From RYN-133 sp963754285 (GTDB lineage: Bacteria; Actinomycetota; Actinomycetes; Mycobacteriales; Jatrophihabitantaceae): a stretch of 64,000 bases of DNA. Position 1 is the first letter of the stretch. Each line of letters opens with the position of its first letter. Shown piece by piece: positions 39,975 through 48,332 of this stretch. The notes under the pieces were generated by a model. That model did not search any database. It was not told where the DNA came from and saw only the letters and a program-made list of their open reading frames with translations. Both the position numbers and the translations under genes were made by a program. The stretch spans positions 62,001-126,000 of the forward strand of contig CAVWFN010000006.1 of NCBI GenBank assembly GCA_963754285.1. The letters are read 5' to 3'.

Positions 39975-40669
39975 CCGGCCTCAGCCACCTCGTCACGCAA
40001 CCCGTGCAGATAAGTCGCGAAACCCTGCGGGGCGCGTCCGGCCAGCCGCGCGCTCGTCACGACCGGGCTCGCACCACTGCGCGTGATGACCAGGCCGGCG
40101 GCGATCGCGCGCTCGACGAGATCGGCGTCCTCGTGCACCGCGAGATCGGCCCAGCCGCCGATGCGGACGTAGGCCGCTCCCGAGATCCCGATGTTCGCCC
40201 CGTGCACGTGCGGGTGCCCGTCCGCAAGGTCGTGGCGTGCGTACCACGCCTGTTCGACCTGCGCCGACAGTCCCGGCGCGGGCCGCAGCGTGCCGAGCAC
40301 GAGATCGCTGCCGCCCGCGGCGATTGCTGCGTGCTGGGTGAGCCACGTAGCCGGCACGCGGCAATCGGCGTCAGTACTCGCCAGCCACAGCTGATCGACC
40401 GGGCCAAAGGTGCGCAGCGCATACGCGGACGCTGCGCGGCGCGCCGCCCCGACTCGCCGGGCGCGGCACTCGATCGCATGCACATGGGGGAAGCCGGCGA
40501 CGATCGCGGCCGTGCCGTCGCGGCAGTCGTCGAGGGCGACGACGACGTGCCCGCGCAGCGACGTGCGCGCGTGCAACTCGGCAAGGGCCAGGTCGACGGA
40601 CGTCAAGCAATCGCCGATCTCGTCCTGCTCGTCCGCGGCCGGGATCGTCACGACGACGTCGCGGATCAC
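39971..40669 (-). CDS. Family 2 glycosyltransferase
   Basis: A 232-residue GT-A-fold glycosyltransferase: VVVTIPAADEQDEIGDCL at the N-terminus, VVVALDDCRDGTA, LASTDADCRVPA (DxD) and HEDADLVERAIAAG. It has no membrane helices. GTG at 40669 overlaps the stop of the PIG-L/methyltransferase gene (GTGA). It is the last gene of a three-gene coupled operon and probably glycosylates the same unknown compound. Confidence 0.86.
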   Translation of the reverse strand: MIRDVVVTIPAADEQDEIGDCLTSVDLALAELHARTSLRGHVVVALDDCRDGTAAIVAGFPHVHAIECRARRVGAARRAASAYALRTFGPVDQLWLASTDADCRVPATWLTQHAAIAAGGSDLVLGTLRPAPGLSAQVEQAWYARHDLADGHPHVHGANIGISGAAYVRIGGWADLAVHEDADLVERAIAAGLVITRSGASPVVTSARLAGRAPQGFATYLHGLRDEVAEAG

Positions 40670-42021
40670 TCGCCGCCGCCCGCGACAATGCCGGTCTCGA
40701 CCGCGACTGACTGGCCGGTTCCGGTCCACACGTGCAGCAGAAAGTCCGCCTCGACGTGCGCTACTACCGGCGTGTGCCCTCGACCGAGGACGTCGTGCAC
40801 AGTCTCCGCCGTGTGCGGGTGCAGCGCGGCGGGGTGACGCCAGTGGCAGGCGACGAGGGTGCCATTTGCGGTAAGGCTGCTCCACGCCTTGTTCGCAAGC
40901 CGATCGAGATCCGAGCAGTAGTAGCCGAGCTCGGACACGATGATGAGGTCGAAGCTCCCGTCAGGCCACTGGTCCGGCACTGCTCCTCGTTCGACACGGA
41001 CGTTCGGCGCATGCGCGAGACGGTCCGACGTCTGGTCGAGAGCGCGTTGCGCGACGTCCCAGGCGATCACCTCGTCGCACCTCGAAGCCAGCGCGGTCGT
41101 GATCAGACCGGTGGCGCAGCCCGGCTCGAATGCGCGCCCGAAGCGTGGGCGCGGCAGCGCGTCGATCAGCAGCGACCGCTTGCGCACCTCGTAGAAGCGG
41201 GTGTCCAGGCCCCACGGATCGTCCTCGCGGGAATAGAGCCGATCGAAGAATCCGGGGGTGGTCACGTCATCGGCCTCGACCACGACGAAGGTCTCGAACG
41301 GGCGGTCGAAGTGCGCGACCATGCCGGGGTCGAGGATCGCTTCGTCACCGGGACGGCCCGACAGTGCGCTGTGTTGGCTCACGTGCGCGGCGATCGCGCG
41401 CCGCTTGGTGGCTTGTTCGGCGGGCGCAATCGCGACGAGACGCGTCGATGCCCACGGCAGTGTGCCGTTCGAGGCCGGATCGCCCCAGTGCCACGCCCAG
41501 ATCGGGTATTGCCAGCACTGCAATTGATGGCGGCCCGCCGCGAGCGTCGCAGCGCGTGCGCACGCTTCGTGATCGGGATGACGATCGTGCTCCCACGTGG
41601 ACACGACGTGAGTTGCGCTGCGAGCGAAGAACTCGACCTGCGCCTGCAGCGCTTCGCTGAACTCGCCGAGGCGGCCGTCCGGCAGCCCGAGGAAGTGCAC
41701 CTCGGTAGTCACTCCGAGCTCGCCGACTGCTTGCTGCACTTCGATACGCCGCCGCCTCGCCAGCATCTGCGGCGTGTGCGTGGGCGATGCCGGGTGCGAG
41801 GCGTCGCCGTCGGTGGCGACGACGATCGTGACCCGGGCGTCGCGTCGCACGGCAGCGGCGATGAGACCACCAGCGCCGAGCGTCTCGTCGTCGGGGTGCG
41901 CGGCGAGCACGAGCAGGTGGTCCCCCGCCCCCGGCACATCGAGCCACGCGCATTCGGCCAGTCGCCCGCTGAGCCACTCGCCGTCCGGCGGGCCGTCTTC
42001 GCTGTGGCGGAACGCGCTCAT
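40666..42021 (-). CDS. Fused PIG-L family deacetylase and SAM-dependent methyltransferase
   Basis: A 451-residue two-domain enzyme. Residues 30-245 are a PIG-L/LmbE zinc deacetylase with AAHPDDETLGAG and the metal-binding HDRHPDHEACARAA. A linker with FFDRLYSREDDPWGLDTR leads to a NodS-like methyltransferase (about 265-440) with AFEPGCATGLIT and VSELGYYCSDL. Known PIG-L members deacetylate N-acetylglucosaminyl lipids or thiols (MshB, PIG-L). The fusion suggests removal of an acyl group and then N-methylation of the freed amine. It is coupled on both sides by 4-bp overlaps. Confidence 0.9.
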   Translation of the reverse strand: MSAFRHSEDGPPDGEWLSGRLAECAWLDVPGAGDHLLVLAAHPDDETLGAGGLIAAAVRRDARVTIVVATDGDASHPASPTHTPQMLARRRRIEVQQAVGELGVTTEVHFLGLPDGRLGEFSEALQAQVEFFARSATHVVSTWEHDRHPDHEACARAATLAAGRHQLQCWQYPIWAWHWGDPASNGTLPWASTRLVAIAPAEQATKRRAIAAHVSQHSALSGRPGDEAILDPGMVAHFDRPFETFVVVEADDVTTPGFFDRLYSREDDPWGLDTRFYEVRKRSLLIDALPRPRFGRAFEPGCATGLITTALASRCDEVIAWDVAQRALDQTSDRLAHAPNVRVERGAVPDQWPDGSFDLIIVSELGYYCSDLDRLANKAWSSLTANGTLVACHWRHPAALHPHTAETVHDVLGRGHTPVVAHVEADFLLHVWTGTGQSVAVETGIVAGGGE

Positions 42022-43073
42022 GAGCGGGTGATCCGTTCGCCGATCGCGGCAAGATCTCGTTCGCCGTGGTGCTGCCGGACGTAGATCGTCAGGTCGGCGA
42101 CCCGCGCGGCGTGATCGGCGTCGAACCCGAGCGGCGCCGGGCCGAGCGCGCGTCCGGTCTGGTGCAGGACGCGCTCGGCCGCTTCGGCGACCACGGTGCG
42201 CGCTCGCATCGCGAGCAGCTCGGGGTCGTCGACCGTCCCTGAGTCGATCGCGTGCGCCGCGTCGCGCAGCACCGCGCCCGCAGCATGGAGCGCGACGTCG
42301 ACGATGCCTGCATGCAGTGCGGCCAACTCACCGGATCGTCTCGCCGCCGACCGGAACACTGCGGCGGCGAGGCCGACGCTCGCGCCGTACCAGCACGCCG
42401 CGACGCCGATGCCGCCCCAGGCGAATCCGTCGCGTCGCAAGTACCAGCCGGGCTCGCCGACCGGCGACGCGGGCGCGTGGTCGAACTCGATCGGCACGCT
42501 CACGACGGTGCGCAGCCCGCGGGCAACCCACTGCTCAGGAGGGTGAGCCCGTACCTGTGGCTGGGTCAGATCGACCTGGTAGAGCCCGCGATCCTCGCCG
42601 ACGTGGGCGGTGACCAGGGCGCGGTCGACGTCGCCACCGAGGGAGCACCATGGCTTGACGCCGGTGAGGGTGGTGGATCCGTCACGCTGTTCCGCATGCA
42701 CGGCGCTGCCCGGCGCCTCGGCCGCGTAGACACCCCAGCTTCGGTCAGGCTCGGTCACTGCCCCGGCCTCGGCGAGGATCGCGAGCGCGTCGGTGTGTGC
42801 CTCGAACACCCGCGCGACCGTGAGGTTCACCTCGGCGATCCGGGCGAGGACGCTCCATCGCTCGAGTGTCCGGCCTGAGCCGGGAAGCGCGAGCCGCACG
42901 CCGAACTCACGTGCGAGGGCCAGCGCGGTGGGGATGTCCTCACCGGCCGAAACTGCGCGTTCGACGAGGTCGGAGAGCCAGGTGGGGCCGGACTTCAGGT
43001 CGAAGCCGAGCATGAATGGGCGGATCGGAACACGATGATCCTTGAGTTGTCGAGCTGAAGGCGGTTGCTCCAC
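42018..43073 (-). CDS. Acyl-CoA dehydrogenase-like flavoprotein
   Basis: A 351-residue protein with the acyl-CoA dehydrogenase fold: an N-terminal helical domain, a middle beta domain (TTLTGVKPWCSLGGDVDRALV) and a C-terminal four-helix bundle. The usual catalytic Glu cannot be placed with confidence, and the protein is slightly short, so it may act as an oxygenase or on a non-CoA substrate. The start is unclear: GTG at 43073 lies directly behind AGAGG with too little spacing; ATG at 43013 is the alternative. First gene of the operon with the PIG-L fusion and the GT2. Confidence 0.82.
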   Translation of the reverse strand: MEQPPSARQLKDHRVPIRPFMLGFDLKSGPTWLSDLVERAVSAGEDIPTALALAREFGVRLALPGSGRTLERWSVLARIAEVNLTVARVFEAHTDALAILAEAGAVTEPDRSWGVYAAEAPGSAVHAEQRDGSTTLTGVKPWCSLGGDVDRALVTAHVGEDRGLYQVDLTQPQVRAHPPEQWVARGLRTVVSVPIEFDHAPASPVGEPGWYLRRDGFAWGGIGVAACWYGASVGLAAAVFRSAARRSGELAALHAGIVDVALHAAGAVLRDAAHAIDSGTVDDPELLAMRARTVVAEAAERVLHQTGRALGPAPLGFDADHAARVADLTIYVRQHHGERDLAAIGERITRS

Positions 43074-43219
43074 CTCTAGCCAACGTAGCCGACGCTTCCG
43101 ACATCGCGGTTGTGCTGCCGCGCGGATCGTGCCGTCGCTGCGAATAAGTGCCGACACCAGAGGGAAGAATGCTCCTCGGACAACATCCCCCGGTCCGACA
43201 ACAGCAGAGGAACAACTTC

Positions 43220-44218
43220 ATGACGCCATCCGCAACGCAACCGGTGCGCCGCGGGTTGATCCAGAAGTGGAACGAGAGCCGTCTCGGGCGGCACATGAAC
43301 GAGGCTCGCGAGAAGGACCTCGGCGCTCACATCCTCGCCATCAGCGCGCAGCAGCTGCTCTGCACCGCGCCGCTGGCGATCGCGCTGGCCGCCGTCGGCA
43401 AGCGTGTCACCGGAATATCGTTCGCCAACTGGATCACCCACATGTTGCAACTCTCGACCGCCGCCCGGAAGGAAATCATCGAGGCGTTCGACGGATCACC
43501 GCGTGTCAGCCTCGGGGCACTGCTCATCAACCTCGGCCTGGCCGTCGCCTTCGGCGTCAGCCTCGCGGCGACTCTTCAACGCGGCCTCGAGCTGATCTGG
43601 AGAATGCCGCGCGCCCCGTATCTGCGCAGCCTGCTTCGTCAGTCCATCTGGGCCGTCGCCCTGCCTGCGATGATCAGCATCGTTGTGCTGCTCAGCCGCG
43701 CCGGCCACTTCCTCGGTCGGCACACGACCGGCATCGTCGAACTCGGATTCAGCGTCCAGGTGCTCGTCATCGCGGCGTTCATGTGGTGGACGCAGCGGCT
43801 GCTCCTCGCCGGCCGGGTGCAATGGCGCCGGCTGTGGCTGCCGACCATGCTGAGCACGCTCGGCATTGCGATCGTGGTCGTGGCCGGTCGGCATCTGATC
43901 TCGGGCCAGATCATCCCGGCCTACCGCGCCTACGGCTCGGTCGGCATCGGCATCGTGCTTTCGGCCTGGGTCGCGATCGCATCGAGCTCGTCCACGGCGG
44001 GCCTGGCGCTGGGCTGCTGGCTCGGCGGTCGGCGTCGTCCACCGGCAAGACCGGACGAGCGCGACCCAAACCCCCGCTCGGGTCGCGCCCGTCCTGGTCA
44101 GCCGTGGCCGGCAGGCTCCAGCGAAGTGGCCCCCACAACCACTGCGGAACTCGATGACCGGCCGGTTGCGCTTCCCCGAACCCCCGCTCGGGGAAACATC
44201 TTCCAAGGAAGACGTTAG
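43220..44218 (+). CDS. YihY/BrkB-like membrane protein
   Basis: A 332-residue protein with six hydrophobic helices and a cytoplasmic N-terminus, resembling the YihY/virulence-factor-BrkB family of unknown function. ATG at 43220 has AGAGGA 10 nt upstream. The family part ends near residue 275; the last 55 residues are charged and low-complexity and coincide with two GC-rich hairpins that share a 14-bp sequence. The stop codon lies inside a motif that recurs at 53840. Because of these features the true 3' end might lie earlier if a base error is present. Confidence 0.72.
   Translation: MTPSATQPVRRGLIQKWNESRLGRHMNEAREKDLGAHILAISAQQLLCTAPLAIALAAVGKRVTGISFANWITHMLQLSTAARKEIIEAFDGSPRVSLGALLINLGLAVAFGVSLAATLQRGLELIWRMPRAPYLRSLLRQSIWAVALPAMISIVVLLSRAGHFLGRHTTGIVELGFSVQVLVIAAFMWWTQRLLLAGRVQWRRLWLPTMLSTLGIAIVVVAGRHLISGQIIPAYRAYGSVGIGIVLSAWVAIASSSSTAGLALGCWLGGRRRPPARPDERDPNPRSGRARPGQPWPAGSSEVAPTTTAELDDRPVALPRTPARGNIFQGRR
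44059..44095. repeat. Two hairpins with a shared 14-bp sequence in the YihY-like 3' end
   Basis: The first hairpin (44059-44088) has a perfect 9-bp stem GCGCGACCC/GGGTCGCGC. A second (44172-44195) has an 8-bp stem TTCCCCGA/TCGGGGAA. Both contain AACCCCCGCTCGGG (44069-44082 and 44179-44192). Such loops look like transcription terminators or a short dispersed repeat, yet both lie in the annotated frame. The entry covers the first hairpin and the bases just beyond it. Confidence 0.6.
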
Positions 44219-44244
44219 CTTGACGTGAAGTCAGCTGCAACTCG
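44200..44244 (+). repeat. Intergenic motif copy 1 (CTTCCAAGGAAGA...TGCAACTCG)
   Basis: This 45-bp element shares CTTCCAAGGAAGA, TTAG and TGCAACTCG, in the same order and spacing, with the element at 53840-53883. It overlaps the last bases of the YihY-like gene and lies about 130 bp upstream of the small gene at 44372. Its role is unknown. Confidence 0.6.
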
Positions 44245-44371
44245 AGCCAGGACTTTTCTCCGGCGCGTATCGGGTGGACGCCATGGCTCGTTCACCTGAG
44301 TACGAGATGACTTCACCCCGTGTCGGTTCGATTCATCGATCGACTGAGGTCGTCCGGGTTGGAGGTCCGCC

Positions 44372-44563
44372 ATGCGCGGCGCAGTTGCACTCCACGATCC
44401 GCTTGTCGACGTCCGGTCGGTCGACCAACTCGCAGCGGAGTTCCCCGACGTCCCGGAACGAATCCTGATCTCGGTGCTGGCGGCCTACCGACGCCGGGGC
44501 GTGGCTCGGGACGTCGCGCTCGATTTCGCGCGCCACCGACTGCTGGACGCCTGCGCCCCCTGA
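44372..44563 (+). CDS. Small helical protein, three-helix-bundle dimerisation type
   Basis: A 63-residue protein. The core VDQLAAEFPDVPERIL followed by a basic helix resembles small actinobacterial three-helix-bundle dimerisation domains found in stress and regulatory genes. GGAGG lies 6 nt before ATG. It is monocistronic, and its stop abuts the stop of the convergent gene. Role unknown. Confidence 0.65.
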   Translation: MRGAVALHDPLVDVRSVDQLAAEFPDVPERILISVLAAYRRRGVARDVALDFARHRLLDACAP

Positions 44564-44827
44564 CTACGACGCGGAGCGCGACTCGCGGGCTGCGCGAACG
44601 CTCGCGAGGTCGATACCGATCATGTCGAGGAAGTAGCGGCACTCCGCCGCGTCACTCGCTCGGTCGGCCACGGCATAAACAGCGCGGCGGACCGCCTCGC
44701 GGTGCACCGCAACCTTCTCAGCCGTGCGTTCGACGTCGACCGCGGACAGCGAGGAGCCGTCAATGGTCGGCGTGCCGACTTGTTCGGCGGCAGGCTCGGC
44801 TGCCGCCGCGGCGCTTTGGGGGTTCAT
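44564..44827 (-). CDS. Small hypothetical protein
   Basis: An 87-residue protein with an Ala-rich, disordered N-terminus and a helical C-terminal half (VERTAEKVAVHREAVRRAVY and CRYFLDMIGIDLASVR). No family was recognised. ATG at 44827 is chosen by codon character; the frame is open farther upstream into the next gene's 3' end. It may be cotranscribed with the genes above it, with a 97 bp gap. Confidence 0.5.
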   Translation of the reverse strand: MNPQSAAAAAEPAAEQVGTPTIDGSSLSAVDVERTAEKVAVHREAVRRAVYAVADRASDAAECRYFLDMIGIDLASVRAARESRSAS

Positions 44828-44924
44828 TTGCTTGCTCGCAGTCAAGAACGAAAAAATGGCTGCTGTCGAGCCAACCCAAATTGTGTACCTGACGTCCGAC
44901 GAGGCGCTCGGCAGGGTTCGACTG

Positions 44925-45401
44925 TCAGCCGCCAAGGGTGCTGCCGACAGCAGCAAGGCGCAGCTGCTGCACCAGCTCGAGTTGTTCTTCGGCACGCTCG
45001 ATCAGCACGTCGAGCTCAGCACTGTCCAGTCCCGCTCGCGACGGCGCCAGCTCGCGCAATGCCTGCCAGCCGGCCCGTTTGCCGGTGATGCCCAGCGCCA
45101 ACATCTCGTATTCGACGATGTCCGACAGCGGCGACCGACGCACCACGGTGCCGTTGCTCTTGAACCGCCCCACCCGCTCCGCAACTACGGCGAACGGCTC
45201 TTTGTAGAACGTCCGCCGCAGGCCGAGCCGGGCGATGATCGCAACGAGCGAGTCGCGATCCTCGGCGATCTGTTGCGCAAGCCGCTCGGTCTGCTCGCCG
45301 ACCGATCCGGTCCGGGAGCCGGCGACGCGCCGGGCCAGCGCGACGCCGCCCGCCGCGCCGGCCAGGTGATCGTTGAGATAGATGCCGAGCAGATCCGACA
45401 T
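44925..45401 (-). CDS. Conserved actinobacterial hypothetical protein (helical)
   Basis: A 158-residue, mainly helical protein beginning MSDLLGIYLNDHLAGAAGG. This N-terminus and the middle PLSDIVEYEMLALGITGK are recognisable from a conserved hypothetical family common in stress clusters of actinomycetes; a ferritin-like fold is possible, but no metal ligands stand out. It starts 22 bp after the SRPBCC stop and is probably the third gene of the PfpI operon. Confidence 0.78.
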   Translation of the reverse strand: MSDLLGIYLNDHLAGAAGGVALARRVAGSRTGSVGEQTERLAQQIAEDRDSLVAIIARLGLRRTFYKEPFAVVAERVGRFKSNGTVVRRSPLSDIVEYEMLALGITGKRAGWQALRELAPSRAGLDSAELDVLIERAEEQLELVQQLRLAAVGSTLGG

Positions 45402-45423
45402 CAGCTTCGGCCTCGCGTAACCA

Positions 45424-45882
45424 TCAGTCGTCGCGCGCCACGTCGCCGCGCCACGCGCCGCTCTCGTTGCCGCGACTTTCGATGAACTTCTTGAATCGAT
45501 CGAGGTCGTTGGCCACTTGGTGGTCGTCGACATTGACGGCGGACGCGACCTTCTCCAGCGCTCCGTCAGGCTCCCAATCGATCTGCACCGTCACACGAGT
45601 GCTGGCGTCGCTGAGCTTGTGGAACGTCACCACGCCGGCGTGAGTGACGCCGTCGACGCTCTTCCAGGCGACGCGCTCTTCCGGATGCTGCTCGGTGATC
45701 TGTGCATCGAAACTGCGCTTCACGCCGGCCAGGTTCACGTGCCAGACCAGGTTGCGATCGTCGCGTTGCTCGATCTTGTCAACGCCACCCATGAACTCGG
45801 GGAAGGTCTCGAACTGCGTCCACTGGTTGTATGCGGTCGCGATCGGGACGTCAACGTCGACGGACTTGGTGATGGTTGTCAT
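45424..45882 (-). CDS. SRPBCC protein (cyclase/dehydrase-like)
   Basis: A 152-residue SRPBCC protein of the polyketide cyclase/dehydrase-like group: TKSVDVDVPIATAYNQWTQF, FPEFMGGVDKIEQ and VTVQIDWEP, then a long helix ending in SRGNESGAWRGDV. Bacterial members are often induced by stress. ATG at 45882 has GGAGG 5 nt upstream. It begins 12 bp after the PfpI stop and is clearly cotranscribed with it. Confidence 0.87.
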   Translation of the reverse strand: MTTITKSVDVDVPIATAYNQWTQFETFPEFMGGVDKIEQRDDRNLVWHVNLAGVKRSFDAQITEQHPEERVAWKSVDGVTHAGVVTFHKLSDASTRVTVQIDWEPDGALEKVASAVNVDDHQVANDLDRFKKFIESRGNESGAWRGDVARDD

Positions 45883-45894
45883 TGCTACCTCCGG

Positions 45895-46452
45895 TTACTT
45901 GCTGAACACATCGGTGAGCGCGTCGTTGAACGCGCTGAGGTCGTCAGGCTTGCGGCTCGTGATGAGCGGGTATCCGCTCGCGTCGGACGTCACGACTTCG
46001 CTGTCCTGCCAGGTCCCACCCGCATTGCGGATGTCGGTCTGCAGGCTCGGCCAGCTCGTCAAGGTCTTGCCTTCGACGACACCCGCCTCGACGAGCGTCC
46101 ACGGACCGTGGCAGATTGCGGCGATCGGCTTGCCTGCGGACGCGAACGACTTGACGAACGCGACCGCGTCGCTGTCCGTCCGCAACTTGTCAGGGTTGGC
46201 CACTCCGCCGGGCAGAACGAGGGCGTCGAAGTCATCGGCATCGGCATCGGCCACGGCGAGATCGGGCTCGAAGGTGTCTCCCTTTTCGATGTCGCCGTTC
46301 ATCGCCTGCACCTCGGACTTCTCCACGGCGATGAGCACCGGTTGGCCACCGGCTTCCTGCACGTGCTCCCACGGACTGGTCAGCTCGACCTGCTCGACGC
46401 CGACGTTCGCGACGAGGAAAGCGATGCGTTTTCCGTTCAGAACTGCGGTCAT
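45895..46452 (-). CDS. DJ-1/PfpI family protein
   Basis: A 185-residue class I glutamine-amidotransferase-fold protein of the PfpI/YhbO type, which have been described as proteases, deglycases or stress chaperones. The nucleophile Cys is in AAICHGPWTL, with the acid Glu expected near VLPGGVANPD. ATG at 46452 has GGAGG 8 nt upstream. First gene of a minus-strand stress operon, divergent from the LLM oxidoreductase gene across a 179 bp promoter region. Confidence 0.9.
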   Translation of the reverse strand: MTAVLNGKRIAFLVANVGVEQVELTSPWEHVQEAGGQPVLIAVEKSEVQAMNGDIEKGDTFEPDLAVADADADDFDALVLPGGVANPDKLRTDSDAVAFVKSFASAGKPIAAICHGPWTLVEAGVVEGKTLTSWPSLQTDIRNAGGTWQDSEVVTSDASGYPLITSRKPDDLSAFNDALTDVFSK

Positions 46453-46631
46453 GGTGGTTACCTCCGTCGCCGAGCACGGCGCACTCGCGTGCTGCGGCGA
46501 AACAAGATTGGGAGTCGGTCGATCCACTGCTGTCCAGCGCGTCCGCTCGGTATTGGCCTACCCGGCTGGGATTTTCTGAAACTTCGCAGCCGAACCGCGA
46601 TCACGTGCGCGAACGCGGGTAGCCAGTTGGT

Positions 46632-47594
46632 ATGACGAAGTACGGCTACACCCTGATGACCGAACAATCCGGCCCGCGCGAACTCGTCCGCGACGCCCAG
46701 ACCGCCGAACACGCAGGCTTTGACTTCGAAGTGATGAGTGACCACTACTCCCCGTGGCTCGACAGCCAAGGGCACGCACCGAACGCATGGGCGACCCTCG
46801 GCGCCGTTGCGCAGGCGACCGAGCGGGTCGAGTTGATGACCTATGTCACCTGCCCGATCATGCGGTACCACCCCGCGGTCGTCGCCCAGCAAGCCGCGAC
46901 TGTCGGCTTGCTGAGCAACGGCCGGTTCCTGCTCGGCCTGGGCGCGGGCGAGAATCTCAACGAGCACGTCGTCGGGCACGGATGGCCGTCGGCCAACGTA
47001 CGGCACGCGATGTTCGACGAGGCGGTGCAGATCATCCGCGAGCTGTTCCGCGGCGAGTACGTCAACTTCGACGGCGATCACTTCCGCGTCGACAGCGCAA
47101 AACTGTGGGACGTCGCCGACCAACCACCGCCGTTGGCGCTGGCCATTTCGGGGGCGCAGTCGGCGCAGCTCGCCGGCGAACTCGCCGACGCCATGATCGC
47201 CGTCGAGCCCGACGCCGACCTGGTGCGCCAGTTCGACGAACGTGGTGGACGCGGCAAACGCCGCATCGGCCAGGTGCCGATCTGCTGGGATCCCTCGGAG
47301 GACGCGGCCGTCAAGCGGGCACACGACCAGTTCCGATGGTTCGGCAGCGGGTGGAAGGTGAACGCCGAGCTGCCCGGAACCGCGGCCTTTGCCGGCGCGA
47401 GCCAGTTCGTGCGTCCCGAGGATGTCGCCGAATCGATCCCATGCGGCCCGAACGTCGACGCCCATGTGGACGCGGTGCGCGCGTTCGAGAAGGCGGGCTT
47501 CACCGATGTGGCCGTCGTGCAGGTCGGCGGCGACACACAGCCCGCCTTCCTCGAGTGGGCCGAGCACGAACTATTGCCCGCGCTGCGGGGCTGA
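46632..47594 (+). CDS. F420-dependent LLM-class oxidoreductase (FGD-like)
   Basis: A 320-residue TIM-barrel protein of the luciferase-like class, in the group of F420-dependent glucose-6-phosphate dehydrogenase relatives (TIGR03557 type). Visible features are FEVMSDHYSPWL near the N-terminus, GLGAGENLNEHVVG, and a C-terminal VQVGGDTQPAFLEW. It should transfer hydride to or from coenzyme F420; the substrate is unknown. There is no Shine-Dalgarno; GGGTAGCCAG ends 5 nt before ATG, exactly as in the SRPBCC gene at 26417. It ends 1 bp before the HAD gene. Confidence 0.9.
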   Translation: MTKYGYTLMTEQSGPRELVRDAQTAEHAGFDFEVMSDHYSPWLDSQGHAPNAWATLGAVAQATERVELMTYVTCPIMRYHPAVVAQQAATVGLLSNGRFLLGLGAGENLNEHVVGHGWPSANVRHAMFDEAVQIIRELFRGEYVNFDGDHFRVDSAKLWDVADQPPPLALAISGAQSAQLAGELADAMIAVEPDADLVRQFDERGGRGKRRIGQVPICWDPSEDAAVKRAHDQFRWFGSGWKVNAELPGTAAFAGASQFVRPEDVAESIPCGPNVDAHVDAVRAFEKAGFTDVAVVQVGGDTQPAFLEWAEHELLPALRG

Positions 47595-47595
47595 G

Positions 47596-48258
47596 ATGCC
47601 CACCGGCGTGATCTTCGATGTCGACGGCACGCTCGTCGACACGACGTTCATCCACACCGTGTGCTGGGCCGACGCGCTGGCGACTGCCGGGCACATCGTG
47701 CCGATGGCGAGCGTCCACCACACGATCGGGATGGGCTCGACGGAGCTGCTCGACTACCTGCTGCCCGACCGCGACACGAGCGACGACGAGCAGATCGTCA
47801 CCGCTCACCTAGCGCTGTACCGGCAGTACTGGGGCCGGTTGTGCGCGTTCGACGGCGCCGCCGACCTGTTGCGAGCCTGTGCGCAACGCGGGCACAAGAT
47901 CGTGCTTGCGTCGTCGGCATCGACCGACGAACTCGCGGCACTCAGACAGGCACTCGACGCCGACGACGTCATCGACGTCGCCACCAGCTCCGCCGATGCC
48001 GGGAGCGGCAAACCCGACCCGGACATCCTTACCGCCGCCCTCGATCAGTCCGGCCTCGATCCCGGCTCTGCCGTGTTCGTCGGCGATTCGGTGTGGGACG
48101 CCGAAGCAGCCGGCAAGGCGGGCATCGCTTTCGTCGCCGTGGCCTGTGGCGGGACGCCCGCACGCGAACTGCGTGAGGCCGGCGCGATCGAAACCTGGCG
48201 CGATCCCGCTGACCTGTGTGATCACCTGGACGACAGCGTCGTCGATAGGCAGCCGTGA
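47596..48258 (+). CDS. HAD-superfamily phosphatase
   Basis: A 220-residue HAD hydrolase of the phosphoglycolate-phosphatase-like group. Motif I is FDVDGTLVDT, motif II VLASSASTDE, motif III and IV are GKPDPDI and FVGDSVWDAEAAGKAG. It should dephosphorylate a small metabolite. ATG at 47596 is 1 bp after the LLM stop, so the two are coupled; an F420-linked sugar-phosphate pathway would be a reasonable context. Confidence 0.9.
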   Translation: MPTGVIFDVDGTLVDTTFIHTVCWADALATAGHIVPMASVHHTIGMGSTELLDYLLPDRDTSDDEQIVTAHLALYRQYWGRLCAFDGAADLLRACAQRGHKIVLASSASTDELAALRQALDADDVIDVATSSADAGSGKPDPDILTAALDQSGLDPGSAVFVGDSVWDAEAAGKAGIAFVAVACGGTPARELREAGAIETWRDPADLCDHLDDSVVDRQP

Positions 48259-48332
48259 CGGGCGGGTAAGGCACCGTTAGTGGCATCGAACTCTGAACCC
48301 ACAGAGTGCAACTGTCGACTGTGGGGACGTAT

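Noticed and set aside
39146..40837. A 563-codon plus-strand frame across the transporter and the GT2 gene.
   Set aside because: It is shifted relative to the clear transporter frame and antisense to the clear GT2 frame, with arginine-rich content and no domain.
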